Source: Liriodendron chinense
Lineage: Eukaryota > Streptophyta > Magnoliopsida > Magnoliales > Magnoliaceae
Direction: 5' to 3'
DNA length: 64,000 nucleotides
Assembly (NCBI GenBank): GCA_003013855.2
Contig: ML058469.1
Span: forward strand, 2,480,001-2,544,000
Positions 55,460 to 64,000 of the stretch are shown piece after piece. The notes below the pieces were generated by a model. It did no database searches. It was not told the origin of the DNA and saw only the letters and a list, made by a program, of their open reading frames with translations. The position numbers and the translations under genes were made by a program. Position 1 is the stretch's first letter. Each line of letters starts with the position of its first letter.

Positions 55460-56740
55460 ATTGATATGACACCGGATTTCAATGCAAATTCAAACGGGGT
55501 GAATTTTCAATAATGACCATTTCACCCTCATTTACAAGCGAATTAGAAAATCAAATAGGCCCTGAGAGTATGTGCATTGCAATTGCAGTGAGCTAGGGTT
55601 GAACAGGCTTCATCGGGAAGCAACAAAAAAGAGAGGAAGATGACAGTCTCCCAAGGGGTCCAGCTACACCATCTGCACATGCTTAAAGGCAGGCTGTGAT
55701 GGGAGGTGTTGCCCAGTGGGTGTAGCTACTCCCACTGGTGCGGTCGTGCTGATTGGTTGAAAAGAAAGGAAAAAGAAGAGAGAAGGGAAGAAGGAATGGG
55801 GAAGAAAGGAAGGGGAGAAAAGGGGGGAAGAGCTTTTTCTAGGTCATGGATTTAATAACCCTCTTTGATACAAATTATCAAGACCTAACCAATAAGCCAA
55901 ATGCCCTAGGACTGATGTAATGCCTCAAGTTAAGCGCTTAAACCACTATGAATCACAACATACCCCCATGCTCCATGGCAGAGGCCCGCTTTGTGGCAGC
56001 ACTCACTCTGACCTATGTCCAGGCAGCCCTTTCCACCTTGTGGAGGCTTTCACTCTGGTCCAGGTTGTCTTTCAGGTCCCATGCCTTGAACATGGGACCT
56101 GTTGTTGATCATGATACCATGTTATTTTTCACATGGAGAAGAAGAAGAGGAGAGATTTTGAGAGAGGAAAGGGTTTCGTAGAGAATAATCTAATCTCTCA
56201 TGCCCTAATGACGTTATAATTAACCCCGGCAAACATAAAAGAGTGGTGTCCAGAGGTGGCACTGAAATAAAGTACTCACACTGTTATAATCAGACTTCCA
56301 CACATACAGACACACGCGCACAACAACACTACTAGTAGAGATTTAGAGTCAAATTATTTTTTTTTTTTTTTAAATGCAACATATCTATTTTATTTTCCAA
56401 CCATAGATATTAGCTTATGAACCTATGGTTCAAATTTTGAATAAACTGATTATACATATTGTTGCAAGACATTGGAAACTTCACGTGGAGGATTCTATCC
56501 CATCCTGGGTAAAGAAGAAAGGTTTCTTGTCAGGTGGGGAGCTGGTCAAACACCTTCTGCCCAGAAATCATAAGAATTCCTATTTGGATTATGATTGTTA
56601 AAACAGGATGCATATGGCAGACTCCATATATCTGGGACAAGGCTATGATTATGATGGCAATAATGATGATTAGATTGTTATTTATATGTTTAGTAGACTG
56701 ATTCTTATGTTTCGTGAGCCATTTCTTTACTTCCAACTCC
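55460..56740. other. unassigned intron sequence, possible LTR fragment
   Basis: No confident feature. Around 56100-56130, minus strand, atggtatcatgatcaac resembles an initiator-tRNA PBS, and the purine-rich sequence to its right (56130-56260) could be part of a copia-type 5' LTR in minus orientation. No partner or TSD was found. A T-run lies at 56358-56372. Confidence 0.25.
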
Positions 56741-57350
56741 TTTAGTTTGGATGCTTATTATATTTTTACTTAAAAACACTTTACAGCTATAAAGAGTTTC
56801 ACAAGTAAGTTGTTTACATTTTGTTATGTTTGGCTTTAAGTGGTAAACTCTTTACAGGCAAACATTTTCTGTGTTTGGTTGACTTGTAAAGTGTTTACCT
56901 TGTAGAAAGGGGGGTATTCACACCACAACAAGCTTGGAGCAGTAAATCCCGCCAAAATCTTCGAAGTAAAACAACATACAATGTGCTTGATTTTTTTGGG
57001 GCCCTAAGAGAGCATCAATGGATACGCATGATGGAAGGATTGGATTGCCGTGAACCCTTCACGTTGGGCCCCACACACAATCTAGAAGGTTTTTAATGGA
57101 GGGTGTCCCATCCCAATTGTTCTTGTTGTGTGGTCCACCCAATGAATCAATTGGCCTGTTTTTTGGGGGCTGTAGGAGAACATCTAGGTACCACGTAATG
57201 GATGGATTGGATGTTCCATACACATCACGACAGGGCCCAGAAACAGTGCATATGTATCAATCATCACACTCTTGCACCTGAATTTTCTCATCCAAACACT
57301 ACTTGCAAACCCTTTACAACTAAAGGATTTTACTGGCATCCAAATGACCC
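56741..57350. mobile_element. possible MITE with short inverted ends
   Basis: The left end tttggatgcttattatattttt and the right end (ggattttactggcatccaaa) are imperfect inverted copies; both are followed inward by phrases built from ctttaca and tttaca. Interior text such as tggtccacccaatgaatc is MITE-like. No clear TSD, so boundaries are approximate. Confidence 0.35.
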
Positions 57351-57884
57351 CTTTCCTTAGATTTAAACAAAGAGTCAACGATGTTAATTATGAAAATAAC
57401 CCATGTCAATGTTGTGAGGATCATATATGAGAATTGAGAGCTTAGGAGCAAAAGCCTTTCTTCCAAGTTTTTTTTATTCAGTTCTTAATACGTGCAACCA
57501 TTGGCTGTAAATTCTTAGTCATTTCTAATATACACCAGACCATAAATTTTCTTGTTGTGAAATCGATCTTTGAGCTTGCATTCATATCAGAAAAAAATAC
57601 TGATGAGACTGCTAAATTTAAGTGCGCATGAAATAAGTTATTTTCACAACTTGCAATTTGAGTCTTTGACAGTTCAATTATAAAAGGAAATTGAATTACC
57701 ACAGAAATGCTAATTTGTTCCCACTTCTGTGTTGGCTTTTTTTTTTTCTTTTCTTAATACAATTTCATTTGCTTTCTCTTTTAAAAAAGAGAAGGGTAGT
57801 TCATTATATCGTATTAATCTTTTTGTGCCTTCTCATATCAAATGATTTTACCCTTCTTAACTTAGGTGGCTTGTATATTTTGTA
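57351..57884. other. unassigned intron sequence
   Basis: AT-rich; no frame, repeat or terminal structure recognised. Confidence 0.4.
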
Positions 57885-57892
57885 ACACTGCC

Positions 57893-58936
57893 AAGGTATA
57901 CCAAAACGGTTACGTATCGGCCGTATCGGCCGATACGTAATGGAAACGGTCATGACTGTTACGCGCAGTGTTCGAAATATCGGTATCATGTTACATATCG
58001 CACCCTTGGGATACAGATACGTATCGGTTATCGCATGGGATATATTGGTTGTATCGCGTAATGTATTGCTGTTGTTGGAAACATGGAGAACATTGCGAAA
58101 TTGGTCGGATTTTTCAATGAAACTTCAATGATTGTTAAAAAAGACATCAATACACACTTAGAATTCAAAACATTACAAAAACAAGTGCACGTAATAGGTT
58201 TTCTTTATATGGGGTCCTAATCTATGTGTAGTCTAACTGAATTGATGTAAGTATATTCAAAGTCTATTTATATAATTTATAAATGTAAGAAGACGTGTGG
58301 AAACACAAGCATTCAAAAGCAAAAGAAGAATCACTAGACTAGGTTACATACATGTTTGATTTTATGTTTGGACATAAAGATTGCAACTGATTTGCGAAAA
58401 ATTGAAATTTTTTAATTTTTTCAATTTTCCGCAACTCGGCCCATCTCCTCCAAATCTCGAAATCGAAGCTCCCAATTCATAATTTTCCATGCAAAACATG
58501 AAAAGTCATATATTTGTAACAATTTGACATTGATTTAACATGATTTACAGAAGAAGAAAAGGATCGAAAATGCTCATTGGATCGAACCTATGAGATATAT
58601 CACACTACTTGTGTGTTTCGTATCGCAGAGGTGGGATACAAGATATATCGTGGGATACATCGGCCGATATCGTTGATATTTAAAACACTGGTTACGCGTT
58701 ACGGGGTTGAAACGGCCGTAACGGCCGTTACAGAAAAAAAGGGCCGTAACGTCCCCGTATCGGCCTGTATCGGACCGTAACGGCCCCAGTAACAGTCCTA
58801 TAACAGTTTTTTTTTAAAATAAAATAAAAAAGGGCCGTATCAGCCGATACGGGGTCCGTAACGGCTGTTACGGCCCGTATCGTAACGGTAACGGTGGTGG
58901 CCGTTACAGCCACCGTTACCGTTATGGGACACCTTG
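57893..58936. mobile_element. DNA transposon with palindrome-rich ends, carrying a nested hAT
   Basis: Terminal inverted repeats are AAGGTATACCaaAACGG at the left and AAGGTGTCCCatAACGG at the right (reverse complement). Direct repeats acactgcc flank it (57885-57892 and 58937-58944), 8 bp perfect or 9 bp with one mismatch. That length suits hAT or Mutator-like elements. Removing the nested copy at 57966-58690 leaves about 310 bp, mostly built from cggccgttacgg, gtatcggccgatac and similar palindromic words. No coding capacity. Confidence 0.7.
57966..58690. mobile_element. non-autonomous hAT element with perfect 8-bp TSD
   Basis: 725 bp with TIRs CAGTGTTcgAAATATC and CAGTGTTttAAATATC (reverse complement of the right end). 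The perfect TSD gttacgcg flanks it (57958-57965 and 58691-58698). An 8-bp TSD with CA-TG ends is diagnostic of hAT. Sub-terminal regions are rich in tatcg/cgata words (gtatcggtatc, gatatatcg). Its interior around 58078-58240 matches the element beginning at 62715. No frame of its own. Confidence 0.88.
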
Positions 58937-59020
58937 ACACTGCCCATCAAATACATATTCCTATTTGGGCATTGACATATGTTTTTTTGCTTGATTCTGC
59001 TCTTATAGCTGCTTTCTCTC

Positions 59021-59064
59021 TGTCTGTCTGTTTGTCTGTCTGTCTATCTATCTATCTATCTCTC
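59021..59064 (+). repeat. tetranucleotide microsatellite (TCTG)n(TCTA)n
   Basis: About six TCTG units (one TTTG variant) pass into about four TCTA units and end 20 bp before the exon 5 acceptor, forming an unusually repetitive polypyrimidine-rich stretch there. Confidence 0.9.
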
Positions 59065-59084
59065 TGAATTAATTTGTTTCTTAG

Positions 59085-59134
59085 ATTGCTTCTCTTGGAG
59101 ATGGCACGTCACTAGAAGCCCATCTATTAAGCAG
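59085..59134 (+). CDS. SCD2: SCD2-like exon 5
   Basis: 50 bp encoding IASLGDGTSLEAHLLS plus two bases of Arg. Acceptor gtttcttag; donor AG|gcaagt, a GC donor. The phase fits exon 4 (0) and exon 6, which starts with the base completing Arg. Family members read V/IASLGEGVSLEAKLLSRKEA here. Confidence 0.9.
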
Positions 59135-59217
59135 GCAAGTCTTAAAATTCATCTTCAATTTTGTTGTCTTTCTTTGTTCCTCCAAATGTGACCATTTTAA
59201 GGTGTTTTTCCTTTCAG
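59135..59217 (+). other. SCD2: GC-AG intron of SCD2-like gene
   Basis: 83 bp starting GCAAGT and ending ctttcag. The extended donor AG|GCAAGT matches the strict consensus known for GC donors. Use of any nearby GT would break the frame. Confidence 0.85.
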
Positions 59218-59245
59218 GAAGGAGGCTGCCCTGCAGCAAAGGGAG
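59218..59245 (+). CDS. SCD2: SCD2-like exon 6
   Basis: 28 bp: completes Arg, then KEAALQQRE, ending GAG|gtatgt. In SCD2 proteins the next residues are AALK or similar; no exon for them is seen before 64000, so the following intron is at least 4.75 kb. Confidence 0.9.
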
Positions 59246-59339
59246 GTATGTACAGTTAGCTCTATTTATCACCATCCCAAAATTTGTTAGAGTGGTCAAC
59301 TTGGTTATTATACTAAATATATTCAAATGTAGGATCATA

Positions 59340-59815
59340 TACAACTAGTTGTGTTGTAGGCCTACCACAAGACAACTAGTTGTTGGAAACTTGGATGGTC
59401 CACTCATTGATCTGGACTGTCTTTCATGCCAGTCCTCTCTTGGAAGGCACTGATGCAGAAATCAGACCAATCGGATGATCCTACTGAGTCACTTAGAACA
59501 TGCAAAATGGACGGTCAAGATTGTTTTAAGGGAAAGGTCTGAAGCATCCATTCATTGGGCCTCACCTTTGGACTGCTCATGGGACTGAAGAATCACTTAG
59601 GACAGATGATGCTAACCATCCGATCTTGGAAAATGGGTGGCTATGAAAAAACCATTATTCAGATGGCGAAGTTCATCCAATATGTATGCCTTTTTCATCT
59701 GGCCCCCTGAGAGTGTTCTTGAATTCATGAATGGTCCAGCTCAATGATTGGACAATACATGCATCCAATGTGACTAGTTGTAATGCAGGTTTATGATACA
59801 ATCATACAATCTTGT
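59340..59815. mobile_element. possible MITE with acaactagt ends
   Basis: The left end has tacaactagttgtg, with a second inverted copy acaactagttgt about 35 bp in; the right end has tgactagttgta in inverse orientation. Interior phrases (gatctggactgtc, accatccgatcttgg) are typical of plant MITEs. TSD not found. Confidence 0.35.
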
Positions 59816-60003
59816 TGCATCTGATCATTCCTCAATGTAAAAGCTATGTAGTTGTGCTGCTTGTGCGTATGCATGTTCATTCACGTGAAAGACATTTGTG
59901 CATTCATGCATGCACATATAAGCCTGTGTGCAGCTGTGCATACATCAAGACATGCATGTGGGTGGATACATATGCAATATATAATATCAGTGCAGTATAT
60001 AAC

Positions 60004-60524
60004 ATCATCATCATCATCATCTAAACCATATCCAACTAATTGGGGTCGGCTGCATGAATCCTTTTCCACCATTCCACTCTATAGAGGACCATATTCAGTT
60101 GGATGATAGGTGATTAAGTTTTTTCTTACTACCTCCACGGCTCCTCCCACATCCTTTTGGGCCTGTCCCTTCCCCTTTTAAAGCCTTCAACTTGCACCAA
60201 CTCACTCCTAACTGGCGCAGTTCTTGATCTGCATTGCACATGACGAAACCATCAAGTTTACTTTCCCTCATCTTATTACATATTGGTGCTCCTCCAAAGT
60301 TCCCTTGAATGCATTCATTTTTAATTCTATCCTTGTCTTTGCACCATCCATCTCAACATCCTCATTTCAGCCATGCTCATCCTATGATCATGTTCCTTTA
60401 CAGCCCAACATTCTATCCCATAAAGCATGGGTGGTCTTATTGTTGTTGTGCCCTGGAAAACCAATCTGAATCTTATCCATTGATGACACGGATGGTATCT
60501 AGTGATATTGATGATCTTGACCAT
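60004..60524 (-). mobile_element. RTE-type LINE, 5'-truncated 3' end
   Basis: On the minus strand a frame reads RPPMLYGIECWAVKEHDHRM then SMAEMRMLRWM, a block that is highly typical of plant RTE LINE ORFs just after the RT domain. It is followed by the 3' end reading gaatccttttccaccattcc in + sense and by the tail cagccgaccccaattagttgg plus a (GAT)n repeat (+ strand tcatcatcatcatc at 60005-60020). Most of the ORF is missing, so this is a dead 3' fragment. Confidence 0.75.
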
Positions 60525-61260
60525 AGATCAAGATGACCATGGGTTCGAGATGGATAGGTTACAATGCCATAGTTCATACAAGAAAGATTTGCACAATGTA
60601 CGGCACACGTGTGCACTGCGGGACATGAGTATTGTAGGTATGTAGCGCAGCATATACAACACCTGAGTCTTGTAGGGCCCACTATTATCGTTGTGTGCAA
60701 TCCAATCCACCATCAAATTAGACACATTATGTTACCCATACATAGAAAAGAAAGTGCATCCCAACTTGGGTTGTCCCACACAAAAACCTATGCTTAGCAT
60801 CCTCTTCCCATTGTTTAGGTGTTGTGGCCCACTTGAGTTGTTGAGCTGTAAGATCTTTGACCTCATTGCCTAATAGAAAAAGACTCACTTGATGAACAAG
60901 TGGATGTCACACACAAATAATTATGGCCCCACTAATTAGTGTGTTATATGGTGTGAGTGAGAAAATTTTCTCGTGGTTAACCTTAAAAAAAGTTTTCTTG
61001 TGGTTCCCATGTACAAAGGCAACATGCTTACTTGAGTTTAAAAAAAAAAACAAAAAAACAAAAGTAGTATATTGTTCATGTGTCGTGGCCCACTTGAGTT
61101 GTTGATTTTTTTTTTACCTCGTTGCTATTGGGCGCATGCGGATAGCATGACAAGTTATTTATTATTATAATTGCAGATAAAGCGACGTGATTACACGTCC
61201 GAATCGAGGAGCCAAAATATGGAAACTAGTAACCTGCTCGAATCAACTACATAGAGAAGA
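60525..61260. other. unassigned intron sequence with direct repeats
   Basis: The phrase gtggcccacttgagttgttga occurs at about 60823 and 61086 with partly similar sequence after it, suggesting a decayed duplication of about 260 bp. Inside it tttctcgtggtt and tttcttgtggtt are 34 bp apart. No coding content. Confidence 0.4.
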
Positions 61261-61891
61261 AGAGCCAATTCACCTGATTTGATTGTGACTGCACGTGCAC
61301 CAGTCCTCATCATAAACATGCATCATGTGCCATGCACACTCTCTTCCCCCCCCCTGTTCTCTCTCTACCGTGTACTTGCCATCCCTCCCCTCTCTCAAAT
61401 AGTGGAAGAAATGGCAGTGGAGAGAGAGGCAATGTAAAGGTGGTGGGGTAGGGGCGGTGTAGAGGCGCCGGGGCAGGGATTGTCCACCTGCTGCCACGTG
61501 TAGGGTGGGCCTCACTAGGGGTTGCCAACCTTAGACACGTGTTGCAAATACACGCTGTCAACATCTCCCACTCAACCTCGTAGTGGGAATGCAATGCTTT
61601 AGGGTCTGCTCTGATAAGACTGATCAAGATTGCGTACAAGGAGCAAGAATCAGGGAAGTGAGACTAGCTGGGATTTTAGTGTCTCTATACACAGGTGATT
61701 ATGCACTAAGCGATGACCACACTAGCGTTAAACCTCCCAAGCTCTCCAAGGTTTGCTCTAGACCCACATGACCACACTGGATAGAGACAATCCTCGATCC
61801 AGGATTGCTTTACCAGCATATGCGCTTATCCTCTTATTGAGTTCGAATCATAAATCCTTTTACAAACATTATTCAAAATCTTTCAAAAATA

Positions 61892-61896
<5 letters not shown>

Positions 61897-61928
<32 letters not shown>
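61897..61928 (+). repeat. (TA)n microsatellite
   Basis: About 15 TA units without interruption. Confidence 0.9.
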
Positions 61929-61931
<3 letters not shown>

Positions 61932-62364
61932 CTGTGAAATAGTTTTCAAGTCATCATCCCAGAAAACTTGACAATGCCGTGATAGATACATCTTAAAGTG
62001 CGTATCATGGTCCTAGGAACTTGGTGTTGTTGCCAAGGGGCCTTTTCCATGCAACTATGCAATTTAGAATTGGCGAAGCCGCTTTTCTAGCATTACATCC
62101 TAGGCCGATTCAATTATGACCATCATACTGTATGCTAAAGTAGCGACACTCAATCTCATTCTCCTATATGCAAAGGTGGGTAGTTGAAGGCAAATGGTTA
62201 CCTACTCAACTAGCCTGCTCGTATAATGCATTGATTAGATCTAATTAGGTACCAATAGGTATATCAATCCTGGAGCGGAGTCCAACTTAATGCACCGAGC
62301 ACGTGGTCACTCATCCATGCTGCAAAATAGACATCACTAAGCATACGTCAGGTCCACAATTAGT

Positions 62365-62560
62365 AAGTCCTACCCAAAGCGCGTGAGTTCTAGCTCAACA
62401 GCTCCTAACCTCATCAAATAGAGGTCCCACCTAAAGCATTGTGAGTGCTAGCTCAACAACTCCTAGCCTGGCTCCGTATAGCTCATGACATCATTAGGAA
62501 ATAGATGTTTCGCTTAAAGCAAGTGAGTGCTGATTCAGTAACTCCTAACCTCACTACCAT
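62365..62560 (+). repeat. degenerate three-copy tandem repeat
   Basis: Three blocks each read aaagc, gtgag(t)tctagctca or gtgagtgctgattca, then acagctcctaacctc/acaactcctagcct/gtaactcctaacctc. Spacing is about 66-75 bp and intervening parts vary. Confidence 0.65.
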
Positions 62561-62714
62561 TATGAATGTCATTCGACTTCCAGAGTCTCATCACTAGTCA
62601 CTTAAAGCTATTTATTGTGTGGTGGCACAAGCTAATGAGCATTGATGCTTGCGAAATATATCTAAACATGCCCAACATGTCAGGAATCCAATAATGCATC
62701 TATATAGCTGTGAC

Positions 62715-64000
62715 CAGTGTTCGCATTGTCGGTATTGCTACAAGTTTCGCTGGCCAGAGATAAAGATATAATATCGTTATTGTCGATAATATCGCCGATA
62801 ACTAGAGATGTGGGGAAAAAGGGGAAACATGATGAAAATTGTGGAATTTTTCAGTGAAACTTCAGGAAATGCCTAAATACACATATTTGCATATTCAGGA
62901 ATAAAAAAACTGCAAAAAGAATGCATTAAATAATAAGTTTTCATTCAATGGGGCCCAAAAAAGCATGCTTTCATAAGAAATTACTCCAATAGCAACGAGA
63001 ATGAGTTTATATAATACAAATGCATCCACCATATAATAATTAAGACATAAAATTAAACGAATTTGAAAATAATGCTTTTTTGCCATATTTCATCCCCACA
63101 TGGAGTGACGAGGTGGCTCATAGTCATCATCCGGATCCCGTTCCCGTTGGTTGTAGTGTTGTTCACCAATATATTGACAGTACTGTTCCCATGTCATCCT
63201 CTGCTCATACCAATGGAGGTTCTCTCTTATGTATCTTTGATAGTCGTCCTCTCCAAACTGTACGAGATAGCCCAAACGTGGGTACTGCGTGACATACATC
63301 GACAGCATTGGTTGAGTAGGGTCCTGAGGGAATATATCTAGTCCAACCCCGACTCCCTGATAGTATTGCTGCCAGTCATACGGGTACCCCGAATATCCTC
63401 CTATCAAATGACCATAACTCGAAGAGCTATGTGATGGCTGCTCGTATCCACGAGTAGACGAATGCGACTGAATGTCAGAGCTGCCATGCCCATACTCGTG
63501 GTATCCCTCATGCGTATAAGGTGGGACAAAAGTGGAGCTCCCCCGCTCTGAACTGATGTGCATAGATGACAAGCTACGTGCGAGAGCATCCGCCGCGGCA
63601 CGTCCGGCTTTTTTCTTTGAACGACGCTCAAACATATGTGTGGGCTCTGATGCTCTCATACGCGAGGGTGGACGAGATCCATGGTCCTCGTCTTGAGTTG
63701 CATGGTGAAAGTACTGCTCCTCAGTGAACTGACCAACGGATCGCTGGCTCTGACCTGTCATGTACCCCCCACCACTGCCACCTCCACCCCCACTAATACC
63801 ACCTACATCAGTGTTGGTGCCTCTATCACCTCCCTCACCACTGTTGTTGTCGTCGTCGTTGTCCCCACGACCAGTGTTAAGTGGGGGTTGAGTCTCATCA
63901 TCATCACTCACTACGACTTGATGATGACGAGGCGGCCGTGAAGATGCCTCCTCGCCATCATCATGACGTGTCGAACTCCTCATCAAAGGATCAAAGGAGT
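62715..64000 (-). mobile_element. hAT element, right-hand part beyond window
   Basis: The left TIR is CAGTGTTCGCATTGTCGGTA at 62715, clearly related to the TIR at 57966. The following 350 bp match the interior of that element (gaaattttt-cagtgaaacttca, tgcatt, tggggccc). The open frame at 63090-64000 reads toward this TIR, as the 3' end of a transposase gene should. The other end lies outside the window, so no TSD can be checked. Confidence 0.7.
63090..64000 (-). CDS. probable hAT transposase, C-terminal exon (partial)
   Basis: An uninterrupted frame of about 300 codons enters from the right edge (SFDPLMRSSTRHDD) and ends YEPPRHSMWG-stop at 63090. Composition is extreme: an acidic stretch (SDDDETQPP, DNDDDNN), a Gly run (GGISGGGGGSGGGYMTGQ), a basic patch ERRSKKKAGRAAADAL, then a Tyr/Ser/Gln-rich half with GYSGYPYDWQQYYQGVGVG. 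Such disordered tails follow the dimerisation domain in some plant hAT transposases, and the relic at 15345-22030 has the same kind of tail. The dimerisation domain itself would lie beyond 64000. A domesticated gene or a transcription-factor-like protein cannot be excluded. Confidence 0.5.
   Translation of the reverse strand, partial: SFDPLMRSSTRHDDGEEASSRPPRHHQVVVSDDDETQPPLNTGRGDNDDDNNSGEGGDRGTNTDVGGISGGGGGSGGGYMTGQSQRSVGQFTEEQYFHHATQDEDHGSRPPSRMRASEPTHMFERRSKKKAGRAAADALARSLSSMHISSERGSSTFVPPYTHEGYHEYGHGSSDIQSHSSTRGYEQPSHSSSSYGHLIGGYSGYPYDWQQYYQGVGVGLDIFPQDPTQPMLSMYVTQYPRLGYLVQFGEDDYQRYIRENLHWYEQRMTWEQYCQYIGEQHYNQRERDPDDDYEPPRHSMWG

Larger units (their letters stand above)
4942..59245 (+). 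other. SCD2: SCD2-like host gene, visible span (six internal exons)
   Basis: The six exons listed separately join in one frame across five introns. The joined protein runs from a Pro/Ser-rich linker (starting LGRNFGEHTP) into a charged coiled coil (LDMLQEENECVVEK, LRLMEERYEEAEAKARQLEK, then KEAALQQRE). This order matches plant SCD2, a coiled-coil protein that in Arabidopsis works with the DENN protein SCD1 in clathrin-dependent trafficking and cytokinesis (family knowledge). The N-terminal exon(s), which should end near a PSPA motif, and the C-terminal part (including the conserved RMILTQEEMEEVV region) are not in the window. Introns in order are 23,407, 392, 132, 29,864 and 83 bp. Splice sites are GT-AG except the last, which is GC-AG. 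No stop or frameshift interrupts the exons, so the gene is probably functional. Confidence 0.85.
61261..62714. other. unassigned repetitive-looking sequence
   Basis: No domain recognised. A C-run (about 61347-61354), a (TA)n stretch (about 61897-61928) and a degenerate three-copy repeat (62365-62560) are present. The text of 61550-61800 resembles a leader or LTR of a dispersed repeat, but I found no partner in the window. Confidence 0.35.

Noticed and set aside
57900..57965. tatcggccgatac palindromes as operator or restriction-modification sites
   Set aside because: They belong to the terminal parts of DNA transposons and recur as such at the other end.
61177..61250. Possible seventh SCD2 exon after ttgcag at 61176
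   Set aside because: The frame (IKRRDYTSESRSQN, then stop) does not match the residues expected after KEAALQQRE.
63063..63941. Open frames on the + strand opposite the hAT tail frame
   Set aside because: They mirror low-complexity codons of the longer minus-strand frame, which has coherent composition and position relative to the TIR.
1..64000. Bacterial-type defence, phage or operon systems
   Set aside because: No prokaryotic gene organisation, ribosome-binding sites or matching proteins; all recognised genes are plant or plant-transposon.

Overview
The window looks like nuclear DNA from a flowering plant with a large, repeat-rich genome. Its LTR retrotransposons (primed by initiator tRNA-Met), L1- and RTE-type LINEs, hAT elements and tRNA-derived SINE are typical plant families. 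A magnoliid or other early-diverging lineage is my guess from the very long TE-filled introns, but nothing in the sequence proves it. There are no rRNA or tRNA genes, no CRISPR array and no bacterial-style operons.

The main host feature is one gene on the + strand. Six short exons (4942-5108, 28516-28591, 28984-29025, 29158-29220, 59085-59134, 59218-59245) join in frame and read as the central part of SCD2 (STOMATAL CYTOKINESIS DEFECTIVE 2), a coiled-coil trafficking protein. Only 426 coding bases lie in 54.3 kb. Two introns, 23.4 kb and 29.9 kb long, hold nearly everything else; the 5' and 3' exons lie outside the window.

Layout: 1-4941 is upstream sequence with an LTR fragment, a solo LTR and a decayed L1-type LINE. 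The first large intron holds a copia relic, chromovirus A (7915-14844, -), a hAT transposase relic split by copia B (15656-20958, -), and chromovirus C (22287-28123, +). Exons 2-4 are close together, with a SINE between exons 2 and 3. The second large intron holds chromovirus D (29541-39323, -), itself carrying a 2.6-kb solo LTR and a composite miniature-LTR/LTR insert; a gypsy gag relic; copia E (40420-53548, +), which carries a solo LTR and chromovirus F (45502-52342, -); a possible small antisense gene; and a hAT deletion derivative nested in another DNA transposon (57893-58936). After exon 6 come an RTE-type LINE 3' end, unresolved repeats, and, at the right edge, the end of a larger hAT element with an open 3' exon of its transposase gene.

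Insertion order can be read from target-site duplications (TSDs), most of them perfect 5-bp or 8-bp direct repeats found by eye. No retroelement here keeps an intact gag-pol; all carry frameshifts, stops or deletions. The best candidates for unusual biology are the host gene's extreme intron architecture with a GC-AG intron, a variable block of short palindromic or repeated motifs at one fixed place in the LTR U3 of several chromoviruses, pol reading frames that run through the polypurine tract into the 3' LTR, the composite insert at 32550-34078, and the pairing of a non-autonomous hAT with a probable coding relative about 4 kb away.
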